A stretch of DNA of 64,000 bases from Paraburkholderia guartelaensis (GTDB lineage: Bacteria > Pseudomonadota > Gammaproteobacteria > Burkholderiales > Burkholderiaceae): the NCBI RefSeq assembly GCF_004353905.1, contig NZ_SMOD01000030.1, positions 1-64,000 of the forward strand, in the 5' to 3' direction. The translations under genes were made by a program, and so were the position numbers. The notes beneath the pieces were generated by a model that did not search any database, was not told where the DNA came from, and saw nothing but the letters and a program-made list of their open reading frames with translations. Of the stretch, positions 26,191 through 34,094 are shown one piece after another (the stretch's first letter is position 1; every line of letters starts with the position of its first letter).

Positions 26191-27288
26191 GTGAAGCCGC
26201 AAGCCATGCCGGACCTGGCCCGCATCCTGTTCGTTGTTGCCATACTCTGCGCGCTGACGATCGGCAGCCTCTACGTCATGCGCCCGTTCCTCCCGGGGCT
26301 GATCTGGGCCACGACGATCGTCGTCGCGACCTGGCCTGCCATGAAAGCCATCGAGCGGCGCTGCGGCAACCGCCGGTGGCTCGCCACGCTCATCATGCTG
26401 CTGATCCTTCTGGTCGTGATCGTGCTGCCGCTCTATGAAGCCATCTCGACGCTCGCCGTGCACGGCGGCGAGATCATGGAACTGATCCGCAAGCTGCCCG
26501 ACTATGCGTTGACCGCGCCGCCGCAGTGGGTCAGCGACATTCCCGTGGTTGGTTCGCGCATCGCCGCCAAGTGGCAGGAGTTTTCTGACGCCGGCCCCGG
26601 CGGTCTGCTCGCGCAGCTCGAACCATACGTTTCGATCGCGGCGCACTGGCTGATCGCCCACGCCGCCTCGGTGGGCGTGTTCGTCATGCACATGTTCATC
26701 ACCGTCATCATCACGGGCATTCTGTACAGCAACGGCGAGCAGGCTGCCGACTATGTCACGCGCTTCGCCATTCGCGTGGCTCCCGCGCATGGCGAGCAGG
26801 CCGTCAAGCTCGCGGGCGCTTCGGTCCGCGCCGTGGCGCTTGGCATCGTCGTGACGGCGGTCCTGCAGTCGGCGCTCGGCGGCATCGGCCTGTGGGTGGC
26901 CGGCGTGCCGGGCGCGGGCGTGCTCACGGCCGTGATGCTCATGCTGTGTCTCGCGCAGATCGGGCCGACGCTGCCGTTGCTCGGCGGCGTGATCTGGCTG
27001 TTCGTGCACGACGCGCACATTGCGGGCAGCCTGCTCGCGGTGTGGTCGGTGATGGTCGCCATGCTCGACAACCTCGTGCGTCCGGTGCTGATCCGGCGCG
27101 GCGTCAATCTGCCGATGCTGCTGATTCTTTCCGGCGTGCTTGGCGGCTTGTTCGCCTTCGGTATCGTCGGGCTCTTCATCGGTCCGGTGATCCTCGCGGT
27201 TTCGTCCACCTTGTTGAGCGCCTGGATACGCGAGCCGGCGGCGCAATCGCGCGGAGAGTCCAGCCCGGCCGCCCGCGAGGACGTTTGA
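26191..27288 (+). CDS. AI-2E family transporter (YdiK/PerM-like)
   Basis: 365 residues with seven to eight membrane helices and the family pattern of two N-terminal helices, a long amphipathic loop (about 95-150), and a C-terminal helical bundle containing LPLLGGVIWLFVHDA and FGIVGLFIGPVIL. The family covers autoinducer-2 exporters, Na+/H+ antiporters and PerM-like permeases, so the substrate is open. The start is GTG at 26191, backed by GAGGAG eight bases upstream. The Clp ATPase gene follows on the same strand after 200 bases. Confidence 0.85.
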   Translation: MKPQAMPDLARILFVVAILCALTIGSLYVMRPFLPGLIWATTIVVATWPAMKAIERRCGNRRWLATLIMLLILLVVIVLPLYEAISTLAVHGGEIMELIRKLPDYALTAPPQWVSDIPVVGSRIAAKWQEFSDAGPGGLLAQLEPYVSIAAHWLIAHAASVGVFVMHMFITVIITGILYSNGEQAADYVTRFAIRVAPAHGEQAVKLAGASVRAVALGIVVTAVLQSALGGIGLWVAGVPGAGVLTAVMLMLCLAQIGPTLPLLGGVIWLFVHDAHIAGSLLAVWSVMVAMLDNLVRPVLIRRGVNLPMLLILSGVLGGLFAFGIVGLFIGPVILAVSSTLLSAWIREPAAQSRGESSPAAREDV

Positions 27289-27488
27289 CGCCGCGCGGGC
27301 AACACCATCGATTAGCAAACGTCTCCTCTTGCCGACGCGCAGTTCGATTCGACGTTACGATGACGTCTGAACTTCGCTTCGGCATTCGTTAGAGCATTCA
27401 TGCGGCGCTCGCGTGCCCATGCCTCGTGCCATTCCTGGTCGCGGGCAGCGCACCGGCGTGCGCCGCGCATCGCTTCCAAGGAGACGAA

Positions 27489-30179
27489 ATGGCTCAGTTC
27501 AACTGCGATATCTGCGGCGTGCGCCCCGCTACGGTGCGGGTCGCCGTGTTGCAGGACGGCAGGCGGCGTTTTCTCGATGTCTGCGACTATCACTACGCGC
27601 AGCTCACGCGCCATCAACGCACGTTGAGCCCGCTGGAGGCGCTGTTTCGCGCCTCGCAGCAGGCAGACGGTCCGGGCGACGCCGGCGGCCCGGCGGCCGA
27701 ACCCGCGCCGCAAGCCATGGAAGCAGGCGACGGTGCCATCGTCGAACGCTATTTCAGCGACGTGGCGCGTGAATTGCTCCAGCGCGCGGCGGAGCGGGCG
27801 GTGCAATTTGGGCGGCGCGAGGTCGACACCGAGCATCTGCTTTACGAACTCGCGGGCAACGACGCAGGCGCGGCGATCCTCAAGCGTCTCGGCATTCAGC
27901 CCGACGATGTGCGCGCGTTCATCGACGCCAATGCGCAGAAGCGCGAAGGCGGGATCGCGCCAGAGGATGGCCGCATAGGTGTCTCGCCGCGCCTGAAGGG
28001 CGCGCTCGACCGCGCATTTCTCGTTTCGCGCGAACTGGGTCACAGCTACGTCGCGCCAGAGCATCTGCTCTTCGGGCTCACGCAGGTGCCGGAGAGTTTT
28101 GCTGGCCATCTGCTGGGCCGCTACGGCGTCACGCCCCAGAAGGTGTTGCAGCGGCTCGTGGAGGCCCAGGGCGACAAACGCGAGCGTCCCGCCGCGAAGG
28201 GGCCGAGCGCGACGCCGCAGCTCGACCAGTACAGCCGCGATCTCACCGCGCTCGCGAGCGAGGGCAAGCTCGACCCCGTGATCGGCCGTTCGAGCGAGAT
28301 CGAGACCGTGGTCGAAGTGCTCGCGCGCCGGCGCAAGAACAATCCGGTGCTGATCGGCGAGCCGGGTGTGGGCAAGACCGCGATCGCCGAAGGCCTCGCG
28401 CAACGCATGCTCAACGGCGACGTGCCCGAATCGCTGCGCGGGCGGCGGCTCGTCGAGCTGAACGTCAACGGGCTGATTGCGGGCGCGAAGTATCGCGGCG
28501 AATTCGAAGAACGCGTGAAAGGCGTGATGGAGGAAATCTCGGCGCAGCGCGAAAGCCTCGTGCTCTTCATCGACGAAGTGCACATGATCGTCGGCGCGGG
28601 CCAGGGCGGCGGCGAGGGCGGGCTCGACATCGCCAACGTCTTCAAGCCGGCCATGGCGCGCGGCGAATTGAACCTGATCGGCGCCACGACGCTATCCGAG
28701 TACCAGAAGTACATCGAGAAAGACGCGGCGCTCGAGCGGCGCTTTCAGCCCGTGTTCGTCTCCGAGCCGAGCGTCGATCAGACGATCAACATCCTGCGCG
28801 GCTTGCGCGACAAGCTCGAGGTGCATCACCACGTCACCATTCGCGATGACGCGCTCGTTTCGGCGGCCGAGCTGTCGGACCGCTATGTGATGGGGCGCTT
28901 CCTGCCCGACAAGGCCATCGATCTCGTCGACCAGGCGGCTGCGCGCGTGCATCTTTCGGCCACCTCACGGCCTGCGGCGATCCTCGAACTCGAAGCGGAG
29001 TTGGCGCAGTTGCGGCGCGAGCAGGACTACGCCGCGACGCGCAAGAACTTCGAGCGCGCCCATACGCTGGATGAGCCGATTGCCGACAAGGAAAAGGCGC
29101 TCACGCAGGCCACCAACGACTGGAAAGGCCAGCTCGGCACCGTGACCTCGGACGTGACGAGCGAAGACGTGGCTGAGATCGTCTCGAAGCTCACGGGCGT
29201 GCCGGTCACGCAACTGACCGCCGAGGAGCGCACGCGGCTGCTCGAAATGGAAAAGCGGCTGCATGAGCGCGTGATCGGCCAGGAGCAGGCCATCGTCGCG
29301 GTCAGCGACGCGGTGCGCCGTTCGCGCGCCGGGCTGCGGCGCGGCCGGCGGCCCACGGCGGTCTTCCTGTTCCTCGGGCCGACCGGCGTCGGCAAGACGG
29401 AGCTTGCGAAGGCGCTGGCCGAAGTGGTGTTCGGCGACGAAGACGCGATCGTGCGCATCGACATGAGCGAGTACATGGAGCGCCACGCCGTGTCGCGGCT
29501 GATCGGCTCGCCGCCGGGTTACGTCGGCTATGACGAAGGTGGCCAGTTGACCGAGAAGGTGCGCCGCCGCCCCTATTGCGTGATCCTGCTCGACGAAATC
29601 GAGAAAGCGCACTCCGACGTCTACAACGTGCTGCTGCAGGTGTTCGACGACGGTCGGCTCACCGACGGCAAGGGGCGCGTGGTCGACTTCAGCAATACGG
29701 TCGTGATCGCGACGAGCAATCTCGGCTCCGAAGCGGTCTCGGGGCAGAAGCGCTCGGGGCCGGGTTTTCTGTCGAGCGCCGAAGGGTCGATGCAGGGTGC
29801 CGTGATGGGCGAATTGCGCCAGCATTTCCGGCCCGAGTTCCTGAATCGTATCGACGAGATCATCATGTTCCAGCCGCTGACGAGCGACGAGCTGCGCTCG
29901 ATCGTGCGGCTGCAGCTCGAACAGGTCCGGCGCATGGCGCGCAGCCAGGACATCGACCTGACGTTCGACGACAGCGTGATCGATTACCTCTCGGCGGAGG
30001 GATATCGGCCGGAATTCGGCGCGCGCGAGTTGAAGCGCAAGATGCAGCAGGCGGTGGAAAACGAACTGGCGAAGGAAATGCTCAAGGGCGGCGTAAAAGA
30101 GGGCGCCAAAGTCGTATGCCGTTACGACGTGGCCGGCAAACGCATGACATTCGCGCCGCAGGAGGCGAGCGCAAGCTGA
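27489..30179 (+). CDS. ClpG/ClpK-like AAA+ disaggregase with N-terminal zinc finger
   Basis: 896 residues from the ATG at 27489 (AAGGAG upstream). An N-terminal zinc-binding region has Cys6-x2-Cys9 and Cys32-x2-His35; a Clp-N repeat domain follows (about 85-230). AAA-1 has Walker A GEPGVGKT (290-297) and Walker B at Asp362-Glu363; a short middle domain lies at about 495-545; AAA-2 has GPTGVGKT (630-637) and Asp702-Glu703. The N-terminal finger and short middle domain fit the ClpG/ClpK stand-alone disaggregases linked to heat tolerance. A P-G-F tripeptide (758-760) stands where ClpC has its ClpP-binding loop, so partnership with ClpP is not excluded. No small heat-shock gene is adjacent. Confidence 0.85.
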   Translation: MAQFNCDICGVRPATVRVAVLQDGRRRFLDVCDYHYAQLTRHQRTLSPLEALFRASQQADGPGDAGGPAAEPAPQAMEAGDGAIVERYFSDVARELLQRAAERAVQFGRREVDTEHLLYELAGNDAGAAILKRLGIQPDDVRAFIDANAQKREGGIAPEDGRIGVSPRLKGALDRAFLVSRELGHSYVAPEHLLFGLTQVPESFAGHLLGRYGVTPQKVLQRLVEAQGDKRERPAAKGPSATPQLDQYSRDLTALASEGKLDPVIGRSSEIETVVEVLARRRKNNPVLIGEPGVGKTAIAEGLAQRMLNGDVPESLRGRRLVELNVNGLIAGAKYRGEFEERVKGVMEEISAQRESLVLFIDEVHMIVGAGQGGGEGGLDIANVFKPAMARGELNLIGATTLSEYQKYIEKDAALERRFQPVFVSEPSVDQTINILRGLRDKLEVHHHVTIRDDALVSAAELSDRYVMGRFLPDKAIDLVDQAAARVHLSATSRPAAILELEAELAQLRREQDYAATRKNFERAHTLDEPIADKEKALTQATNDWKGQLGTVTSDVTSEDVAEIVSKLTGVPVTQLTAEERTRLLEMEKRLHERVIGQEQAIVAVSDAVRRSRAGLRRGRRPTAVFLFLGPTGVGKTELAKALAEVVFGDEDAIVRIDMSEYMERHAVSRLIGSPPGYVGYDEGGQLTEKVRRRPYCVILLDEIEKAHSDVYNVLLQVFDDGRLTDGKGRVVDFSNTVVIATSNLGSEAVSGQKRSGPGFLSSAEGSMQGAVMGELRQHFRPEFLNRIDEIIMFQPLTSDELRSIVRLQLEQVRRMARSQDIDLTFDDSVIDYLSAEGYRPEFGARELKRKMQQAVENELAKEMLKGGVKEGAKVVCRYDVAGKRMTFAPQEASAS

Positions 30180-30188
30180 TGCAGGCGG

Positions 30189-30206
30189 CGGGGCATTGTT
30201 GCCCCG
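30189..30206. terminator. Hairpin between convergent clp and hipA
   Basis: Perfect seven-base arms CGGGGCA and TGCCCCG with a TTGT loop sit in the 37-base gap between the Clp ATPase and hipA stops. No T-run follows in either direction. Confidence 0.4.
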
Positions 30207-30216
30207 GCTCGCGTGT

Positions 30217-31452
30217 CTAGCGCACTAGCTTCGGGCGCGAGACGGGTTTGACGCCCGGACGTTCGACGGCCCGCCGGATCCTGGCGAGCAGATCGCCCTC
30301 GTGGAATCGCGGGTCGTCCGAGAAGCGCTCGGCGACCGTGAGATAGGCGTCGTGCAGCCGGCTCATGATTGCCTCGCTCTCCGCCTGCCGGAGACCGAGG
30401 CGCCGGGCGAAGGCATGGAGTTCCGCCGGCAGCGGGAACGTCTTGCTCCGGTTGAGGCTGAGCGCCATGCGCCCATCGAGATCCGGATAGATGTCCGTGC
30501 AGACCACGTCGAATACCGGAGCGAGACGGCGCGGCCCGGTCGGATCAATATAGAGGATTCCCAGGTTCTTCATGTGGGCATCACCGTCGCGCAGCAGGCA
30601 CGAGAGGGCGATGCGCTCGAAAAGGCGGTGTTTCTGCGCCGGGTCCGAACGCGTATAGATGTCCACGGCCTTGGCGATCATCTCGTAGCTGCCCTCGTAC
30701 TTGGCCTTGCCGGTGAGCACGCTCATGTCCTCGAATCCGAGGGGCGTACCGTTCGCCTCGCGGTCGAAGCGTGACATGACGAAGAGCTTGCCGTCTTCGG
30801 AAAGCCAGAAGTCGGGGACTTCGAGCGCCGCCTCTTTCGCCACCGACATGCAGAAGTATTCGTTGCGCGCGAGCCCGGGAAAGTCGTCGCCTTCGGCCTT
30901 CACGATCACTGTGCGCAGGGGCAGCGCCGTGTGCTCGGCGGGGCGCGAGGCGTTTTCTGCGGCGAGCGGGACGACCGCCTTCGGCTGCACGCCGGAGATG
31001 CCCGAGCCGAGTGCGTAGCGATCGATCAGGCGCTCGAACAGCCGGCCCGACGGCGAGGAAAGCAATTCGTCCAGACGCTCGCCATCGCTTTGCGGCACCC
31101 GCTCTCCCGGCACGGAATAGGTGAGCCGCCCGATCTGATTGGTGCCGGCGAGAAAGAGCAGAAACATGTCGCTCGGCGCGCCGTAACGCGCGAGCCGTTC
31201 CTCGATGACGAAGCGCAGGTAGCCCTCTGGCCGATTCATCGCGAAGATGCCCATCAGGTCGCCGCTTGCGTAACTCTGGCGCCGCACCGGCATGGTGAGC
31301 GAGACGGCCGCCGTGTCCGGCGCGTCGCCGTAATTGAAGACGAAGCGGCTTTCGCGCGCGAGCAGACCGCTCGGTCCCTGCGGCGTATGGACTTCCAGGT
31401 TGCGGATTTCGCGCAGAAGCCGCTCGAGGTCGAATGAGGCGCTGGCAGTCAT
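30217..31452 (-). CDS. hipA: HipA family serine/threonine kinase toxin
   Basis: 411 residues. An N-terminal HipA-N domain (about 20-115) precedes the kinase-like domain. The phosphate-loop motif reads GISGVQPK (151-158); the ATP lysine is likely Lys185; the catalytic loop RDGDAHMKN gives Asp291 and Asn296, and the metal Asp315 lies in PVFD. E. coli HipA phosphorylates glutamyl-tRNA synthetase and induces persistence. Here the residue equivalent to Ser150 appears to be a glycine, with serines at 150 and 153 nearby. The start overlaps the hipB stop (ATGA), so antitoxin and toxin are coupled. Confidence 0.88.
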   Translation of the reverse strand: MTASASFDLERLLREIRNLEVHTPQGPSGLLARESRFVFNYGDAPDTAAVSLTMPVRRQSYASGDLMGIFAMNRPEGYLRFVIEERLARYGAPSDMFLLFLAGTNQIGRLTYSVPGERVPQSDGERLDELLSSPSGRLFERLIDRYALGSGISGVQPKAVVPLAAENASRPAEHTALPLRTVIVKAEGDDFPGLARNEYFCMSVAKEAALEVPDFWLSEDGKLFVMSRFDREANGTPLGFEDMSVLTGKAKYEGSYEMIAKAVDIYTRSDPAQKHRLFERIALSCLLRDGDAHMKNLGILYIDPTGPRRLAPVFDVVCTDIYPDLDGRMALSLNRSKTFPLPAELHAFARRLGLRQAESEAIMSRLHDAYLTVAERFSDDPRFHEGDLLARIRRAVERPGVKPVSRPKLVR

Positions 31453-31727
31453 TCGTCGTCCCTGAATATGTCCTTCAGGTCCTCGAGGACGACAGTGTCC
31501 ATGGGGCGAAGCACGACTTCATAGCCGAGGGCGTTCACGAGCCGGCAGAGTTCGCGTACGCCGACGTTGCCTGCGTGTTCGGCGTTCGTGACGGTGCGGC
31601 GGGCGACGCCGGCCTGCTCCGCGAGCGCCTGCTGGGTCAGCTTGCGCTCGCGTCGCGTCGCGCGCAGGCCTTCTGCCAGGCGCTCGACGTTCGAAATCGA
31701 GAGGTTCGCGGATTTTTTGCGCATCAT
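31449..31727 (-). CDS. hipB: HipB-like antitoxin, Xre-type helix-turn-helix
   Basis: 92 residues from ATG 31727; starts at 31724 and 31736 are also possible. Residues about 17-70 form an Xre helix-turn-helix (TQQALAEQAGVARRTVTNAE). The C-terminal tail (VVLEDLKDIFRDDE) is acidic, as in HipB proteins that hold HipA inactive. There is no Shine-Dalgarno, but a perfect TATAAT at 31735-31740 predicts transcription starting near 31728, so a leaderless message from 31727 or 31724 is likely. The gene overlaps hipA by four bases. It should repress its own operon at the TGCGCA array upstream. Confidence 0.85.
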   Translation of the reverse strand: MMRKKSANLSISNVERLAEGLRATRRERKLTQQALAEQAGVARRTVTNAEHAGNVGVRELCRLVNALGYEVVLRPMDTVVLEDLKDIFRDDE

Positions 31728-31870
31728 AGTGCGCATTATAGGTCGTTGTTGGAGGTCTTGCGCATAATTCTGCGCATCAAGCTGACAGGATCTCGCACCC
31801 GTGGAATGCGCACGATTCTGCGTAAAGCAGCAAAAATACGCCGATATACGCAAAATAATGCGCATATCGG
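31718..31870. promoter_or_regulatory. hipBA promoter and four-fold TGCGCA operator array
   Basis: Four pairs of TGCGCA-type hexamers, each with six bases between, begin at 31718/31730, 31759/31771, 31807/31819 (second half TGCGTA) and 31847/31859 (first half TACGCA). The outermost pair is part of a 30-base dyad (31841-31870) with 12-base arms matching at 11 positions. A -10 box TATAAT lies at 31735-31740 on the minus strand, between hexamers. Binding of HipB dimers to the array would cover promoter and start codon. Confidence 0.75.
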
Positions 31871-31949
31871 TGTCTTGGGGTGCGATGCCTGATCGTTAAA
31901 AATTCCACGGTTTACGTCGTATTTTTCACTCGCTACGAGCCGCGCCGTT

Positions 31950-33587
31950 TCACATCGACCGCAACGCCGAGCGCTTGAGCTTGCCGGTCTCGGTGCGCGG
32001 CAATGCGTCGATAAACGCGATCAGGCGCGGATATTTGTACGCGGCCACCGCGTTCTTCACGAAGTTCTGCAATTCGGCGACCAGGGCGTCGCCGGCGCTG
32101 AAGCCTGGGCGCAGGACGACGAACGCCTTCACCACCTGGCCACGCACTTCGTCGGGCACACCCGTTACGCCGCACTCGGCCACCGCGGGGTGCTGCATCA
32201 GCACCGTCTCGACTTCGGGCCCCGCGATGTTGTAGCCCGACGAAACGATCATGTCGTCGGAGCGGGCCTGATAGAACACATAGCCGTCGGCGTCGATGGA
32301 TACGGCGTCGCCGGGCAGATTCCAGCCGCCGCGCACGAACACGGCCTGGCGTTCGTCGGCGAGATAGCGGCAGCCGGTCGGGCCGCGCACGGCGAGATTG
32401 CCCGTCACGCCGGGCGCCACCGGCTGCAGGTCATTGTCGAGCGCCTGCACGACGTAGCCAGGCACTGCGCGGCCGATCGAGCCGGGGCGCACATCGGCAC
32501 CCGCGGACGAGACGAAGATATGAATCAGCTCAGTGCCGCCAATGCCGTCGATCATCTCGATGCCCGTCGCGTCGCGCCATAGATCGCGCGTGGCCTGCGG
32601 CAGCGCCTCCCCGGCGGATACCGTCTTGCGGAGGCTGGCCAGGTCGTACTGCGTGACGAGCGCCGCCATCTGCCGGTAGAACGTGGGTGCGGTGAAGACG
32701 ATGGTCGCGTGAAAACGCTGGATCGTGTCGAGCAGCAGCGCCGGCGTGAGCTTTTCGATCAGCACGGTCGACGCGCCGACGCGCAGCGGAAAACACAGCA
32801 GCCCGCCCAGTCCGAACGTGAACGCGAGCGGCGGCGTGCCGCAGAACACGTCCGCGGCCGTGGGCTTCAGGATGTGACGCGGGAACAGGTCGCACATGGC
32901 GATCACGTCGCGGTGAAAGTGCATGCAGCCCTTGGGCATGCCCGTCGTGCCGCTGGTGAAGGCGATCAGGCAGACGTCGTCGCTGGCCGTGTCGCAGGCC
33001 GTGAAGTCGGCCGGCTTGTCTGCTGCGAGCGCTTCCAGCGTGCCCGGCGCAGTGTCGTGAAAGTAGCAGACCTGTTTGATGCCTTCGCAAAAGAACTCGT
33101 CGGCGGGGTCCATGCAGCGCGCGAGTTCTTCAGTGAGCCGCACGTCGCACAGCGCCGCGCAAACCTGCGCTTTGTCTGCGATCTGCTTGAGTTCCTTCGC
33201 GCGTAGCAGCGGCATGGTGGGTATCACCACGAGGCCTGCCTTGAGCGACGCGAGAAACGCCACCGCCATCTGCAACGTGTTCGGCCCGCGCAACAGGACG
33301 CGGTTTCCCGGCTGCAGCCCCATATCTTCCACCAGCACGCGGGCGCTGCGATTGACGAGCGCAAGCAGTTCGGCATACGTGGTGGCTTGCGGCTTGCCGT
33401 CGACGTCCGACCAGATGGCCGGGCGTTCGCCGTGCCCGGCCTCGATCGCGCGGTCCAGCAACTCGACCGCGCAATTCATGCGCGCAGGGTAGGCGACGTC
33501 GGGATTGTCGAGCAGCATGTCGGGCCACTGCGACTCGGGCGGCAGATGATCGCGGGTGAACGTATCGACATGGGCGGTGGGTTGCAT
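31950..33587 (-). CDS. abmG: 2-aminobenzoate (anthranilate)-CoA ligase, benzoate-CoA ligase family
   Basis: 545 residues, AMP-forming acyl-CoA synthetase. The phosphate loop is FTSGTTGMPKG (about 214-224) and the C-terminal lysine motif is TETGKLKRS near the end. The benzoate-CoA-ligase type of N terminus and its place as last gene of an operon with a 2-aminobenzoyl-CoA monooxygenase/reductase argue for activation of anthranilate to its CoA thioester. CGGAG precedes the ATG. Salicylate or benzoate remain possible substrates, since ligases of this group are hard to tell apart from sequence alone. Confidence 0.75.
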   Translation of the reverse strand: MQPTAHVDTFTRDHLPPESQWPDMLLDNPDVAYPARMNCAVELLDRAIEAGHGERPAIWSDVDGKPQATTYAELLALVNRSARVLVEDMGLQPGNRVLLRGPNTLQMAVAFLASLKAGLVVIPTMPLLRAKELKQIADKAQVCAALCDVRLTEELARCMDPADEFFCEGIKQVCYFHDTAPGTLEALAADKPADFTACDTASDDVCLIAFTSGTTGMPKGCMHFHRDVIAMCDLFPRHILKPTAADVFCGTPPLAFTFGLGGLLCFPLRVGASTVLIEKLTPALLLDTIQRFHATIVFTAPTFYRQMAALVTQYDLASLRKTVSAGEALPQATRDLWRDATGIEMIDGIGGTELIHIFVSSAGADVRPGSIGRAVPGYVVQALDNDLQPVAPGVTGNLAVRGPTGCRYLADERQAVFVRGGWNLPGDAVSIDADGYVFYQARSDDMIVSSGYNIAGPEVETVLMQHPAVAECGVTGVPDEVRGQVVKAFVVLRPGFSAGDALVAELQNFVKNAVAAYKYPRLIAFIDALPRTETGKLKRSALRSM

Positions 33588-33636
33588 GGCGTCTCCGGCT
33601 GTCTGTATGAGCTGATCGTTCTAGTGCGTGGGCGGT

Positions 33637-34053
33637 CTATCGGCGCGTGAGACGCGCGTCGTCGGGAATCACGGCTGTCGCTTCGATTTCCACTTTTGCG
33701 TCGTCTTCCATGAGCGCGACGACCTGCACGGCGCTCATGGCGATGTCGTAGTCGCCAATCAGCTCGCGAAACGCAGCGCCAATTTCCTTCAGCGATGCCA
33801 GGTACTCCTTCTTGTCGGTGACGTACCAGGTCATGCGCACGAGGTGCTCGGGCTTGCCACCCGCGGTTTCGAGTATGGCAACGATATTGCGCAGTGCCTG
33901 CACGGCCTGCGCGCCGAATTCGCGGCTCGTGAAGCGCGCGTTCTCGTCCCAACCGATCTGGCCGGCGATATAAACCTGCGTACCGCTCGCGGCGACGCCG
34001 TTGGCATAACCGCGCGGCTTGACCCAGCCTGCGGGAAGAAGGGCTTGTTTCAT
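33637..34053 (-). CDS. RidA/YjgF family protein lacking the catalytic arginine
   Basis: 138 residues from the ATG at 34053. The Rid fold is clear (YIAGQIGWD near residue 28, VEIEATAVI near the end). RidA hydrolyses reactive enamines and imines using Arg105; the matching position here is Met106 in IAMSAVQV, so it belongs to a Rid subfamily without that residue. In the operon it sits between the dehydrogenase and the ligase. The monooxygenase product, 2-amino-5-oxocyclohex-1-enecarboxyl-CoA, is an enamine, so this protein may help remove the amino group by another mechanism. Confidence 0.82.
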   Translation of the reverse strand: MKQALLPAGWVKPRGYANGVAASGTQVYIAGQIGWDENARFTSREFGAQAVQALRNIVAILETAGGKPEHLVRMTWYVTDKKEYLASLKEIGAAFRELIGDYDIAMSAVQVVALMEDDAKVEIEATAVIPDDARLTRR

Positions 34054-34094
34054 GTTTCGTCCGTTTCCGTAGAGAAGCGTCGCGCAGCACACGC

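Noticed and set aside
31737..31865. Longer hipB start at 31865
   Set aside because: It would place the operator array and the TATAAT box inside the coding region and add 46 residues without resemblance to HipB.
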